From Halictus rubicundus (lineage: Eukaryota > Arthropoda > Insecta > Hymenoptera > Halictidae), in NCBI RefSeq assembly GCF_050948215.1, contig NW_027488705.1:186001-250000 (forward strand): a DNA stretch of 64,000 nt, in the 5' to 3' direction. The notes beneath the pieces were generated by a model. The model saw only the letters and a list, made by a program, of their open reading frames with translations. It was not told the DNA's origin and did no database searches. A program made the translations under genes and the position numbers. This document shows, in pieces, positions 14,039 through 28,300 of the stretch (position 1 is its first letter; each line of letters begins with the position of its first letter).

Positions 14039-16797
14039 ATCCTATCCTATCCTCTATCCTCTGGCCTATCCTATCCTCTATCCTATCCTATCCTCTATCC
14101 TATCCTATCTTCTATCCTATCCTATCCTCTATCCTATCCTATCCTCTATCCTATCCTATCCTCTATCCTATCCTGTCCTCTATCCTATCCTATCTTCTAT
14201 CCTATCCTATCCTCTATCCTATCAAATCCCCTACCCTATCCTCTGTCCTATCCTATCCTCTATCCTATCCTATCCTCTATCCTATCCTATCCTCTATCCT
14301 ATCCTATTCTCTATCCTATCCTATCCTCTATCCTATCCTATCCTCTATCCTATCCTATCCTCTATCCTATCCTATCCTCTATCCTCTATCCTATCCTATC
14401 CTCTATCCTATCCTATCCTCTATCCTATCCTATCCTCTATCCTATCCTATACTCTATCCTATCCTATCCTCTATCCTATCCTATCCTCTATCCTATCCTA
14501 TCTTCTATCCTATCCTATCCTCTATCCTATCAAATCCCCTACCCTATCCTCTGTCCTATCCTAACCTCTATCCTATCCTATCCTCTATCCTCTATCCTAT
14601 CCTATCCTCTATCCTATCTTATCCTCTATCCTATCCTATCCTCTATCCTATCCTATCTTCTATCCTATCCTATCCTCTATCCTATCCTATCCCCTATCCT
14701 ATCCTCTATCCTATCCTATCCTCTATCCTATCCTATCCTCTATCCTATCCTATCTTCTATCCTATCAAATCCCCTATCCTATCCTCTGTCCTATCCTATC
14801 CTCTATCCTATCCTATCCTCTATCCTATCCTATCCTCTATCCTATCCTATCTTCTATCCTATCCTATCCTCTATCCTATCCTATCCTCTATCCTATCCTG
14901 TCCTCTATCCAATCCTATCTTCTATCCTATCCTATACTCTATCCTATCCTATCCTCTATCCTATCCTATCCTCTATCCTATCCTATCCTCTATCCTATCC
15001 TATCTTCTATCCTATCCTATCCTCTATCCTATCAAAACCCCTACCCTATCCTCTGTCCTATCCTATCCTCTATCCTATCCTATCCTCTATCCTCTATCCT
15101 ATCCAATCCTCTATCCTATCCTATCCTCTATCCTATCAAATCCCCTATCCTATCCTCTGTCCTATCCTATCCTCTATCCTATCCTATCCTCTATCCTATC
15201 CTATCCTCTATCCTATCCTATCCTCTATCCTATCCTATCGTCTATCCTATCCTCTATCCTATCCTATACTCTATCCTATCCTATCCTCCATCCTATCCTA
15301 TCCTCAATCCTATCCTTTCCTGTATCCTATCCAATCCTGTATCCTATCCTGTCCTCTATTCTATCCTACCCTCTATCCTATCCTATCCTCTATCCTATCC
15401 TATCCTCTATCCTATCCTATGCTCTATCCTATCCTATCGTCTATCCTATCCTATGCTCTATCCTATCCTATCGTCTATCCTATCCTCTATCCTATCCTAT
15501 CAAATCCCCTATCCTATCCTCTGTCCTATCCTATCCTCTGTCCTATCCTATCCTCTATCCTTTCCTATCCTCTATCCTATCAAATCCCCTACCCTATCCT
15601 CTGTCCTATCCTATCCTCTATCCTATCCTATCCTCTATCCTATCCTATCCTCTATCCTATCCTATCCTCTATCCTATCCTATCCTCTATCCTCTATCCTA
15701 TCCTATCCTCTATCCTATCCCATCCTCTATCCTATCCTATCTTCTATCCTATCCTATACTCTATCCTATCCTATCCTCTATCCTATCCTATCCTCTATCC
15801 TATCCTATCCTCTATCCTATCCTATCCTCTATCCTATCCTATCTTCTAACCTATCCTATCCTCTATCCTATCTAAACCCCTACCCTATCCTCTGTCCTAT
15901 CCTATCCTCTATCCTATCCTATCCTCTATCCTGTATCCTATCCAATCCTGTATCCTATCCCATCCTCTATCCTATCCTATCTTCTATCCTATCCTATCCT
16001 CTATCCTATCCTATCCTCTATCCTATCCTGTCCTCTATCCTATCCTATCTTCTATCCTATCCTATCCTCTATCCTATCAAATCCCCTATCCTATCCTCTA
16101 TCCTATCCTATCATCTATACTCTATCCTATCCAATCCTCTATCCTATCCTATCCTCTATCCTATCAAATCCCCTATCCTATCCTCTGTCCTATCCTATCC
16201 TCTATCCTATCGTAACCTCTATCCTATCCTATCCTCAATCCTATCCTATCGTCTATCCTATCCTCTATCCTATCCTATCCTCTATCCTATCCTATCCTCT
16301 ATCCTATCCTATCTTCTATCCTATCCTATCCTCTATCCTATCAAATCCCCTACCCCATCCTCTGTCCTATCCTATCCTCTATCCTATCCTCTATCCTATC
16401 AAATCCCCTACCCCATCCTCTGTCCTATCCTATCCTCTATCCTATCCTATCCTCTATCCTATCCTATCCTCTTTCCGATCCTACCCTCTATCCTATCCTA
16501 TCCTCTATCCTATCCTATCCTCTATCCTATCCTCTATCCTATCCTATCCTGTATCCTATCAAATCCCCTACCCTATCCTCTGTCCTATCCTATCCTCTAT
16601 CCTATCCTATCCTCTATCCTATCCTATCCTCTATCCTATCCTATCCTCTATCCTATAATATCCTCTATCCTCTATCCTATCCTATCCTCTATACTATCCT
16701 ATCCTCTATCCTATCCTATCTTCTATCCTATCCTATCCTCTATCCTATCCTATCCTCTATCCTATCCTATCCTCTATCCTATCCTATCTTCTATCCT
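14039..16797 (+). repeat. 2,759-bp higher-order repeat, copy C3
   Basis: CTGGCC at 14063 and 16822 gives exactly 2,759 bp again. Against C1 the offset is a constant 4,664: CTATGCTC at 10789 and 15453, CGTAACC at 11547 and 16211, TTCCGATCC at 11809 and 16473, ATGAAATCC at 12134 and 16798. The 10789-11211 stretch and its partners at 15453-15875 and 18212-18634 translate identically, so divergence is very low. A short block near 16380-16440 differs from C1 without changing the length. Confidence 0.9.
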
Positions 16798-19200
16798 ATG
16801 AAATCCCCTATCCTATCCTCTGGCCTATCCTATCCTCTATCCTATCCTATCCTCTATCCTATCCTATCTTCTATCCTATCCTATCCTCTATCCTATCCTA
16901 TCCTCTATCCTATCCTATCCTCTATCCTATCCTGTCCTCTATCCTATCCTATCTTCTATCCTATCCTATCCTCTATCCTATCAAATCCCCTACCCTATCC
17001 TCTGTCCTATCCTATCCTCTATCCTATCCTATCCTCTATCCTATCCTATCCTCTATCCTATCCTATCCTCTATCCTATCCTATCCTCTATCCTATCCTAT
17101 CCTCTATCCTATCCTATCCTCTATCCTATCCTATCCTCTATCCTCTATCCTATCCTATCCTCTATCCTATCCTATCCTCTATCCTATCCTATACTCTATC
17201 CTATCCTATCCTCTATCCTATCCTATCCTCTATCCTATCCTATCCTCTATCCTATCCTATCTTCTATCCTATCCTATCCTCTATCCTATCAAATCCCCTA
17301 CCCTATCCTCTGTCCTATCCTAACCTCTATCCTATCCTATCCTCTATCCTCTATCCTATCCTATCCTCTATCCTATCTTATCCTCTATCCTATCCTATCC
17401 TCTATCCTATCCTATCTTCTATCCTATCCTATCCTCTATCCTATCCTATCCCCTATCCTATCCTCTATCCTATCCTATCCTCTATCCTATCCTATCCTCT
17501 ATCCTATCCTATCTTCTATCCTATCAAATCCCCTATCCTATCCTCTGTCCTATCCTATCCTCTATCCTATCCTATCCTCTATCCTATCCTATCCTCTATC
17601 CTATCCTATCTTCTATCCTATCCTATCCTCTATCCTATCCTATCCTCTATCCTATCCTGTCCTCTATCCAATCCTATCTTCTATCCTATCCTATACTCTA
17701 TCCTATCCTATCCTCTATCCTATCCTATCCTCTATCCTATCCTATCCTCTATCCTATCCTATCTTCTATCCTATCCTATCCTCTATCCTATCAAAACCCC
17801 TACCCTATCCTCTGTCCTATCCTATCCTCTATCCTATCCTATCCTCTATCCTCTATCCTATCCAATCCTCTATCCTATCCTATCCTCTATCCTATCAAAT
17901 CCCCTATCCTATCCTCTGTCCTATCCTATCCTCTATCCTATCCTATCCTCTATCCTATCCTATCCTCTATCCTATCCTATCCTCTATCCTATCCTATCGT
18001 CTATCCTATCCTCTATCCTATCCTATACTCTATCCTATCCTATCCTCCATCCTATCCTATCCTCAATCCTATCCTTTCCTGTATCCTATCCAATCCTGTA
18101 TCCTATCCTGTCCTCTATTCTATCCTACCCTCTATCCTATCCTATCCTCTATCCTATCCTATCCTCTATCCTATCCTATGCTCTATCCTATCCTATCGTC
18201 TATCCTATCCTATGCTCTATCCTATCCTATCGTCTATCCTATCCTCTATCCTATCCTATCAAATCCCCTATCCTATCCTCTGTCCTATCCTATCCTCTGT
18301 CCTATCCTATCCTCTATCCTTTCCTATCCTCTATCCTATCAAATCCCCTACCCTATCCTCTGTCCTATCCTATCCTCTATCCTATCCTATCCTCTATCCT
18401 ATCCTATCCTCTATCCTATCCTATCCTCTATCCTATCCTATCCTCTATCCTCTATCCTATCCTATCCTCTATCCTATCCCATCCTCTATCCTATCCTATC
18501 TTCTATCCTATCCTATACTCTATCCTATCCTATCCTCTATCCTATCCTATCCTCTATCCTATCCTATCCTCTATCCTATCCTATCCTCTATCCTATCCTA
18601 TCTTCTAACCTATCCTATCCTCTATCCTATCTAAACCCCTACCCTATCCTCTGTCCTATCCTATCCTCTATCCTATCCTATCCTCTATCCTGTATCCTAT
18701 CCAATCCTGTATCCTATCCCATCCTCTATCCTATCCTATCTTCTATCCTATCCTATCCTCTATCCTATCCTATCCTCTATCCTATCCTGTCCTCTATCCT
18801 ATCCTATCTTCTATCCTATCCTATCCTCTATCCTATCCTATCCTCTATCCTATCCTATCCTCTATCCTATCCTATCCTCTATCCTATCTTATCTTCTATC
18901 CTATCCTATCCTCTATCCTATCAAATCCCCTATCCTATCCTCTATCCTATCCTATCATCTATACTCTATCCTATCCAATCCTCTATCCTATCCTATCCTC
19001 TATCCTATCAAATCCCCTATCCTATCCTCTGTCCTATCCTATCCTCTATCCTATCGTAACCTCTATCCTATCCTATCCTCAATCCTATCCTATCGTCTAT
19101 CCTATCCTCTATCCTATCCTATCCTCTATCCTATCCTATCCTCTATCCTATCCTATCTTCTATCCTATCCTATCCTCTATCCTATCAAATCCCCTACCCC
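16798..19200 (+). repeat. Higher-order repeat copy C4 with an 85-bp expansion
   Basis: It begins at ATGAAATCC (16798) and follows C3 at +2,759 as far as the 18212-18634 block. CATCTATACTC (16112 and 18956) and CGTAACC (16211 and 19055) are then 2,844 apart, so C4 has gained 85 bp, exactly five monomers, at about 18790-18900. The TTCCGATCC marker expected near 19317 is absent; the unit has switched to the next family by about 19200. Confidence 0.85.
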
Positions 19201-19470
19201 ATCCTCTGTCCTATCCTATCCTCTATCCTATCCTATCCTCTATCCTCTATCCTATCCTATCCTCTATCCTATCTTATCCTCTATCCTATCCTATCCTCTA
19301 TCCTATCCTATCTTCTATCCTGTCCTATCCTCTATCCTATCCTATCCTCTATCCTATCCTATCTTCTATCCTATCCTATCCTCTGTCCTATCAAATCCCC
19401 TACCCCATCCTCTGTCCTATCCTATCCTCTATCCTATCCTATCCTCTATCCTCTATCCTATCCAATCCTC

Positions 19471-22400
19471 CAGCCTATCCTATACTCTATCCTATCAAAT
19501 CCCCTATCCTGTCCTCTATCCTATCCTATTCTTCTATCCTATCCTAACCTCTATCCTATCCTATCCTCTATCCTATGCTATCCTCTATCCTATCAAATCC
19601 CCTATCCTATCCTCTATCCTATCCTATCATCTATCCTCTATCCTATCCAATCCTCTATCCTATCCTATCCTCTATCCTATCAAATCCCCTATCCTATCCT
19701 CTGTCCTATCCTATCCTCTATCCTATCCTATCCTCTATCCTATCCTATCCTCTATCCTATCCTATCGTCTATCCTATCCTCTATCCTATCCTATACTCTA
19801 TCCTATCCTATCCTCCATCCTATCCTATCCTCAAACCTATCCTTTCCTGTATCCTATCCAATCCTGTATCCTATCCCATCCTCTATCCTATCCTATCTTC
19901 TATCCTATCCTATCCTCTATCCTATCCTATCCTCTATCCTATCCTGTCCTCTATCCTATCCTATCTTCTATCCTATCCTATCCTCTATCCTATCCTATCC
20001 TCTATCCTATCCTATCCTCTATCCTATCCTATCCTCTATCCTATCTTATCTTCTATCCTATCCTATCCTCTATCCTATCAAATCCCCTATCCTATCCTCT
20101 ATCCTATCCTATCATCTATACTCTATCCTATCCAATCCTCTATCCTATCCTATCCTCTATCCTATCAAATCCCCTATCCTATCCTCTGTCCTATCCTATC
20201 CTCTATCCTATCGTAACCTCTATCCTATCCTATCCTCAATCCTATCCTATCGTCTATCCTATCCTCTATCCTATCCTATCCTCTATCCTATCCTATCCTC
20301 TATCCTATCCTATCCTCTATCCTATCCTATCTTCTATCCTATCCTATCCTCTATCCTATCAAATCCCCTACCCCATCCTCTGTCCTATCCTATCCTCTAT
20401 CCTATCCTATCCTCTATCCTCTATCCTATCCTATCCTCTATCCTATCTTATCCTCTATCCTATCCTATCCTCTATCCTATCCTATCTTCTAACCTATCCT
20501 ATCCTCTATCCTATCCTATCCCCTATCCTATCCTCTATCCTATCCTATCATCTATCCTCTATCCTATCCTATCTTCTATCCTGTCCTATCCTCTATCCTA
20601 TCCTATCCTCTATCCTATCCTATCTTCTATCCTATCCTATCCTCTATCCTATCAAATCCCCTACCCCATCCTCTGTCCTATCCTATCCTCTATCCTGTCC
20701 TATCCTCTATCCTCTATCCTATCCAATCCTCCAGCCTATCCTATACTCTATCCTATCAAATCCCCTATCCTGTCCTCTATCCTATCCTATTCTTCTATCC
20801 TATCCTAACCTCTATCCTATCCTATCCTCTATCCTATCCTATCCTCTATCCTATCCTACCCTATCCTCTATCCTATCCTATCCTATCCTCTATCCTATCC
20901 TATCCTATCCTCTATCCTATCCTATCCTCTATCCTATCCTATCCTCTATCCTATCCTATCCTCTATACTATCAAATCCCCTATCTTATCCTCTATCCTAT
21001 CCTACCCTCTATCCTCTATCCTATCCTATCCTCTATCCTATCCTCTATCCTATCCTATCGTCTATCCTATCCTCTATCCTATCCTATCCTCTACCCTATC
21101 CTATCCTCCATCCTATCCTATCCTCAATCCTATGCTATCCTCTATCCTATCCTATCCTCTATCCTATCCTATCTTCTATCCTATCCTATCCTCTATCCTA
21201 TCAAATCCCCTATCCTATCCTCTATCCTCTATCCTATCCTATCATCTATCCTCTATCCTATCCAATCCTCTATCCTATCCTATCGTCTATCCTATCCTCT
21301 ATCCTATCCTATCCTCTATCCTATCCTATCCTCCATCCTATCCTATCCTCAATCCTATCCTTTCCTGTATCCTATCCAATCCTGTATCCTATTCTGTCCT
21401 CTATCCTATCCTATCCTATCCTCTATCCTATCCTATCCTCTATCCTATCCTATCCTCTATCCTATCCTATCCTCTATCCTATCCTATCCTCTATCCTATC
21501 CTATCCTTTCCTGTATCCAATCCTGTATCCTATCCTGTCCTCTATCCTATCCTATCCTCTATCCTATCCTATCCTCTATCCTATCCTATCCTATCCTCTA
21601 TCCTATCCTATCCTCTATCCTATCCTATCCTCTATCCTATCCTATCCTATCCTCTATCCTATCCTATCCTCTATCCTATCCTATCCTCTATCCTATCAAA
21701 TCCCCTATCTTATCCTCTATCCTATCCTATCCTCTATCCTCTATCCTATCCTATCCTCTATCCTATCCTCTATCCCATCCTATCGTCTATCCTATCCTCT
21801 ATCCTATCCTATCCTCTACCCTATCCTATCCTCCATCCTATCCTATCCTCAATCCTATCCTATCCTCTATCCTATCCTATCCTCTATCCTATCCTATCTT
21901 TTATCCTACCTTATCATCTATCCTATCAAATCCCCTATCCTATCCTCTATCCTATCCTATCCTCTATCCTATCCTATCCTCTATCCTATCCTATCCTCTA
22001 TCCTATCCTATCCTCTATCCTCTATCCTATCCTATCCTCTATACTATCCTATCCTCTATCCTATCCTATCTTCTATCCTATCCTATCCTCTATCCTATCC
22101 TATCCTCTATCCTATCCTATCTTCTATCCTATCCTATCCTCTATCCTATCAAAACCCCTACCCTATCCTCTGTCCTATCCTATCCTCTATCCTATCCTAT
22201 CCTCTATCCTCTATCCTATCCTATCCTCTATCCTATCTTATCCTCTATCCTATCCTATCCTCTATCCTATCCTATCATCTATCCTCTATCCTATCCTATC
22301 TTCTATCCTATCCTATCCTCTATCCTATCAAATCCCCTATCCTATCCTCTATCCTATCCTATCATCTATCCTCTATCCTATCCAATCCTCTATCCTATCC

Positions 22401-24299
22401 TATCCTCTATCCTATCAAATCCCCTATCCTATCCTCTGTCCTATCCTATCCTCTATCCTATCCTATCCTCTATCCTATCCTATCCTCTATCCTATCCTAT
22501 CGTCTATCCTATACTCTATCCTATCCTATTCTCTATCCTATCCTATCCTCCATCCTATCCTATCCTCAATCCTATAATTCCTGTATCCTATCCAATCCTG
22601 TATCCTATCCTGTCCTCTATTCTATCCTACCCTCTATCCTATCCTATCCTCTATCCTATCCTATCCTCTATCCTATCCTATGCTCTATCCTATCCTCTAT
22701 CCTATCCTATCAAATCCCCTATCCTATCCTCTGTCCTATCCTATCCTCTATCCTATCCTATCAAATCCCCTATCCTATCCTCTGTCCTATCCTATCCTCT
22801 GCCCTATCCTATCCTCTTTCCTTTCCTATCCTCTATCCTATCCTATCCTCTTTCCGATCCTACCCTCTATCCTATCCTATCCTCTATCCTATCCTATCCT
22901 CTATCCTATCCTCTATCCTATCCTATCCTCTATCCTATCAAATCCCCTACCCTATCCTCTGTCCTATCCTATCCTCTATCCTATCCTATCCTCTATCCTA
23001 TCCTATCCTCTATCCTATCCTATCCTCTATCCTATCCTATCCTCTATCCTATCCTATCCTCTATCCTCTATCCTATCCTATCCTCTATACTATCCTATCC
23101 TCTATCCTATCCTATATTCTATCCTATCCTATCCTCTATCCTATCCTATCCTCTATCCTATCCTATCTTCTATCCTATCCTATCCTCGATCCTATCCTAT
23201 CCTCTATCCTATCCTATCCTCTATCCTATCCTATCTTCTATCCTATCAAATCCCCTATCCTATCCTCTATCCTATCCTATCATCTATCCTCTATCCTATC
23301 CAATCCTCTATCCTATCCTATCCTCTATCCTATCAAATCCCCTATCCTATCCTCTGTCCTATCCTATCCTCTATCCTATCCTATCCTCTATCCTATCCTA
23401 TCCTCTATCCTATCCTATCGTCTATCCTATCCTCTATCCTATCCTATACTCTATCCTATCCTATCCTCCATCCTATCCTATCCTCAAACCTATCCTTTCC
23501 TGTATCCTATCCAATCCTGTATCCTATCCCATCCTCTATCCTATCCTATCTTCTATCCTATCCTATCCTCTATCCTATCCTATCCTCTATCCTATCCTAT
23601 CCTCTATCCTATCTTATCTTCTATCCTATCCTATCCTCTATCCTATCAAATCCCCTATCCTATCCTCTATCCTATCCTATCATCTATACTCTATCCTATC
23701 CAATCCTCTATCCTATCCTATCCTCTATCCTATCAAATCCCCTATCCTATCCTCTGTCCTATCCTATCCTCTATCCTATCGTAACCTCTATCCTATCCTA
23801 TCCTCAATCCTATCCTATCGTCTATCCTATCCTCTATCCTATCCTATCCTCTATCCTATCCTATCCTCTATCCTATCCTATCCTCTATCCTATCCTATCT
23901 TCTATCCTATCCTATCCTCTATCCTATCAAATCCCCTACCCCATCCTCTGTCCTATCCTATCCTCTATCCTATCCTATCCTCTATCCTCTATCCTATCCT
24001 ATCCTCTATCCTATCTTATCCTCTATCCTATCCTATCCTCTATCCTATCCTATCTTCTAACCTATCCTATCCTCTATCCTATCCTATCCCCTATCCTATC
24101 CTCTATCCTATCCTATCATCTATCCTCTATCCTATCCTATCTTCTATCCTGTCCTATCCTCTATCCTATCCTATCCTCTATCCTATCCTATCTTCTATCC
24201 TATCCTATCCTCTGTCCTATCAAATCCCCTACCCCATCCTCTGTCCTATCCTATCTTCTATCCTATCCTATCCTCTATCCTCTATCCTATCCAATCCTC
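19471..24299 (+). repeat. 4,829-bp higher-order segment, copy D1
   Basis: The diagnostic variant CAGCCTATCC occurs at 19471, 20732, 24300, 25561 and 27385. The first two recur exactly 4,829 bp later (24300, 25561). CGTAACC at 20212 and 25041 agrees, and 19575-20216 translates identically to 24404-25045. Within the segment, CAGCC pairs are 1,261 bp apart. From about 21100 the match to D2 continues at offset 4,846, and from CCCATCC (21774) at 4,863. The part from about 22000 to 23400 is not repeated in D2. Confidence 0.9.
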
Positions 24300-26860
24300 C
24301 AGCCTATCCTATACTCTATCCTATCAAATCCCCTATCCTGTCCTCTATCCTATCCTATTCTTCTATCCTATCCTAACCTCTATCCTATCCTATCCTCTAT
24401 CCTATGCTATCCTCTATCCTATCAAATCCCCTATCCTATCCTCTATCCTATCCTATCATCTATCCTCTATCCTATCCAATCCTCTATCCTATCCTATCCT
24501 CTATCCTATCAAATCCCCTATCCTATCCTCTGTCCTATCCTATCCTCTATCCTATCCTATCCTCTATCCTATCCTATCCTCTATCCTATCCTATCGTCTA
24601 TCCTATCCTCTATCCTATCCTATACTCTATCCTATCCTATCCTCCATCCTATCCTATCCTCAAACCTATCCTTTCCTGTATCCTATCCAATCCTGTATCC
24701 TATCCCATCCTCTATCCTATCCTATCTTCTATCCTATCCTATCCTCTATCCTATCCTATCCTCTATCCTATCCTGTCCTCTATCCTATCCTATCTTCTAT
24801 CCTATCCTATCCTCTATCCTATCCTATCCTCTATCCTATCCTATCCTCTATCCTATCCTATCCTCTATCCTATCTTATCTTCTATCCTATCCTATCCTCT
24901 ATCCTATCAAATCCCCTATCCTATCCTCTATCCTATCCTATCATCTATACTCTATCCTATCCAATCCTCTATCCTATCCTATCCTCTATCCTATCAAATC
25001 CCCTATCCTATCCTCTGTCCTATCCTATCCTCTATCCTATCGTAACCTCTATCCTATCCTATCCTCAATCCTATCCTATCGTCTATCCTATCCTCTATCC
25101 TATCCTATCCTCTATCCTATCCTATCCTCTATCCTATCCTATCCTCTATCCTATCCTATCTTCTATCCTATCCTATCCTCTATCCTATCAAATCCCCTAC
25201 CCCATCCTCTGTCCTATCCTATCCTCTATCCTATCCTATCCTCTATCCTCTATCCTATCCTATCCTCTATCCTATCTTATCCTCTATCCTATCCTATCCT
25301 CTATCCTATCCTATCTTCTAACCTATCCTATCCTCTATCCTATCCTATCCCCTATCCTATCCTCTATCCTATCCTATCATCTATCCTCTATCCTATCCTA
25401 TCTTCTATCCTGTCCTATCCTCTATCCTATCCTATCCTCTATCCTATCCTATCTTCTATCCTATCCTATCCTCTATCCTATCAAATCCCCTACCCCATCC
25501 TCTGTCCTATCCTATCCTCTATCCTGTCCTATCCTCTATCCTCTATCCTATCCAATCCTCCAGCCTATCCTATACTCTATCCTATCAAATCCCCTATCCT
25601 GTCCTCTATCCTATCCTATTCTTCTATCCTATCCTAACCTCTATCCTATCCTATCCTCTATCCTATCCTATCCTCTATCCTATCCTACCCTATCCTCTAT
25701 CCTATCCTATCCTATCCTCTATCCTATCCTATCCTCTATCCTATCCTATCCTATCCTCTATCCTATCCTATCCTCTATCCTATCCTATCCTCTATCCTAT
25801 CCTATCCTCTATACTATCAAATCCCCTATCTTATCCTCTATCCTATCCTACCCTCTATCCTCTATCCTATCCTATCCTCTATCCTATCCTCTATCCTATC
25901 CTATCGTCTATCCTATCCTCTATCCTATCCTATCCTCTACCCTATCCTATCCTCCATCCTATCCTATCCTCAATCCTATGCTATCCTCTATCCTATCCTA
26001 TCCTCTATCCTATCCTATCTTCTATCCTATCCTATCCTCTATCCTATCAAATCCCCTATCCTATCCTCTATCCTCTATCCTATCCTATCATCTATCCTCT
26101 ATCCTATCCAATCCTCTATCCTATCCTATCGTCTATCCTATCCTCTATCCTATCCTATCCTCTATCCTATCCTATCCTCCATCCTATCCTATCCTCAATC
26201 CTATCCTTTCCTGTATCCTATCCAATCCTGTATCCTATTCTGTCCTCTATCCTATCCTATCCTATCCTCTATCCTATCCTATCCTCTATCCTATCCTATC
26301 CTCTATCCTATCCTATCCTCTATCCTATCCTATCCTCTATCCTATCCTATCCTCTATCCTATCCTATCCTTTCCTGTATCCAATCCTGTATCCTATCCTG
26401 TCCTCTATCCTATCCTATCCTCTATCCTATCCTATCCTCTATCCTATCCTATCCTATCCTCTATCCTATCCTATCCTCTATCCTATCCTATCCTCTATCC
26501 TATCCTATCCTATCCTCTATCCTATCCTATCCTCTATCCTATCCTATCCTCTATCCTATCAAATCCCCTATCTTATCCTCTATCCTATCCTATAATCTAT
26601 CCTCTATCCTATCCTATCCTCTATCCTATCCTCTATCCCATCCTATCGTCTATCCTATCCTCTATCCTATCCTATCCTCTACCCTATCCTATCCTCCATC
26701 CTATCCTATCCTCAATCCTATCCTATCCTCTATCCTATCCTATCCTCTATCCTATCCTATCTTTTATCCTACCTTATCATCTATCCTATCAAATCCCCTA
26801 TCCTATCCTCTATCCTATCCTATCCTCTATCCTATCCTATCCTCTATCCTATCCTATCCT
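24300..26860 (+). repeat. Copy D2 of the D segment, two monomers longer
   Basis: It follows D1 at +4,829 through 25561. The offset becomes 4,846 (+17) at ATGCTATCC (21132 and 25978) and 4,863 (+34) at CCCATCC (21774 and 26637) and CTTTTATCC (21898 and 26761). Each step equals one monomer. After about 26860 it turns into the short lead-in of the third CAGCC copy rather than continuing like D1. Confidence 0.88.
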
Positions 26861-27384
26861 CTATCCTATCCTATCCTCTATCCTCTATCCTATCTTATCC
26901 TCTATACTATCCTATCCTCTATCCTATCCTATCTTCTATCCTATCCTATCCTCTATCCTATCCTATCCTCTATCCTATCCTATCTTCTATCCTATCCTAT
27001 CCTCTATCCTATCAAATCCCCTACCCCATCCTCTGTCCTATCCTATCCTCTATCCTATCCTATCCTCTATCCTCTATCCTATCCTATCCTCTATCCTATC
27101 TTATCCTCTATCCTATCCTATCCTCTATCCTATCCTATCTTCTAACCTATCCTATCCTCTATCCTATCCTATCCCCTATCCTATCCTCTATCCTATCCTA
27201 TCATCTATCCTCTATCCTATCCTATCTTCTATCCTGTCCTATCCTCTATCCTATCCTATCCTCTATCCTATCCTATCTTCTATCCTATCCTATCCTCTAT
27301 CCTATCAAATCCCCTACCCCATCCTCTGTCCTATCCTATCCTCTATCCTATCCTATCCTCTATCCTCTATCCTATCCAATCCTC
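26861..27384 (+). repeat. Satellite lead-in between D2 and D3
   Basis: Near-consensus monomers with CTTCTAT, CCTACCCCATCC and CTTCTAACC variants. It resembles the approach to the other CAGCC markers (about 25150-25560) but lacks the CGTAACC block found 520 bp before CAGCC in D1b and D2. Nothing other than satellite is seen. Confidence 0.8.
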
Positions 27385-28300
27385 CAGCCTATCCTATACT
27401 CTATCCTATCAAATCCCCTATCCTGTCCTCTATCCTATCCTATTCTTCTATCCTATCCTAACCTCTATCCTATCCTATCCTCTATCCTATCATATCCTCT
27501 ATCCTATCCTACCCTATCCTCTATCCTATCCTATCCTATCCTCTATCCTATCCTATCCTATCCTCTATCCTATCCTATCCTCTATCCTATCCTATCCTCT
27601 ATCCTATCCTATCCTCTATACTATCAAATCCCCTATCTTATCCTCTATCCTATCCTACCCTCTATCCTCTATCCTATCCTATCCTCTATCCTATCCTCTA
27701 TCCTATCCTATCGTCTATCCTATCCTCTATCCTATCCTATCCTCTACCCTATCCTATCCTCCATCCTATCCTATCCTCAATCCTATGCTATCCTCTATCC
27801 TATCCTATCCTCTATCCTATCCTATCTTCTATCCTATCCTATCCTCTATCCTATCAAATCCCCTATCCTATCCTCTATCCTCTATCCTATCCTATCATCT
27901 ATCCTCTATCCTATCCAATCCTCTATCCTATCCTATCGTCTATCCTATCCTCTATCCTATCCTATCCTCTAACCTATCCTATCCTCTATCCTATCCTATC
28001 CTCTATCCTATCCTATCCTCTATCCTATCCTATCCTTTCCTGTATCCTATCCAATCCTGTATCCTATCCTGTCCTCTATCCTATCCTATCATCTATCCTA
28101 TCCTATCCTCTATCCTATCCTATCCTATCCTCTATCCTATCCTATCCTCTATCCTATCCTATCCTCTATCCTATCCTATCCTCTATCCTATCCTATCCTC
28201 TATCCTATCCTATCCTATCCTCTATCCTATCCTATCCTCTATCCTATCCTATCCTCTATCCTATCCTATCCTCTATCCTATCCTATCCTCTATCCTATCC
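27385..28300 (+). repeat. Copy D3 of the D segment (partial)
   Basis: CAGCC at 27385 lies 1,824 bp after that of D2. ATGCTATCC is at 27785, 1,807 bp after D2 (minus 17). CCCATCC at 28393 and CTTTTATCC at 28517 lie 1,756 bp after D2 (minus 68, four monomers). The internal part is thus contracted in whole monomers. D3 carries a local change near 27960-28080, where it reads CCTCTAACC. Confidence 0.85.
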
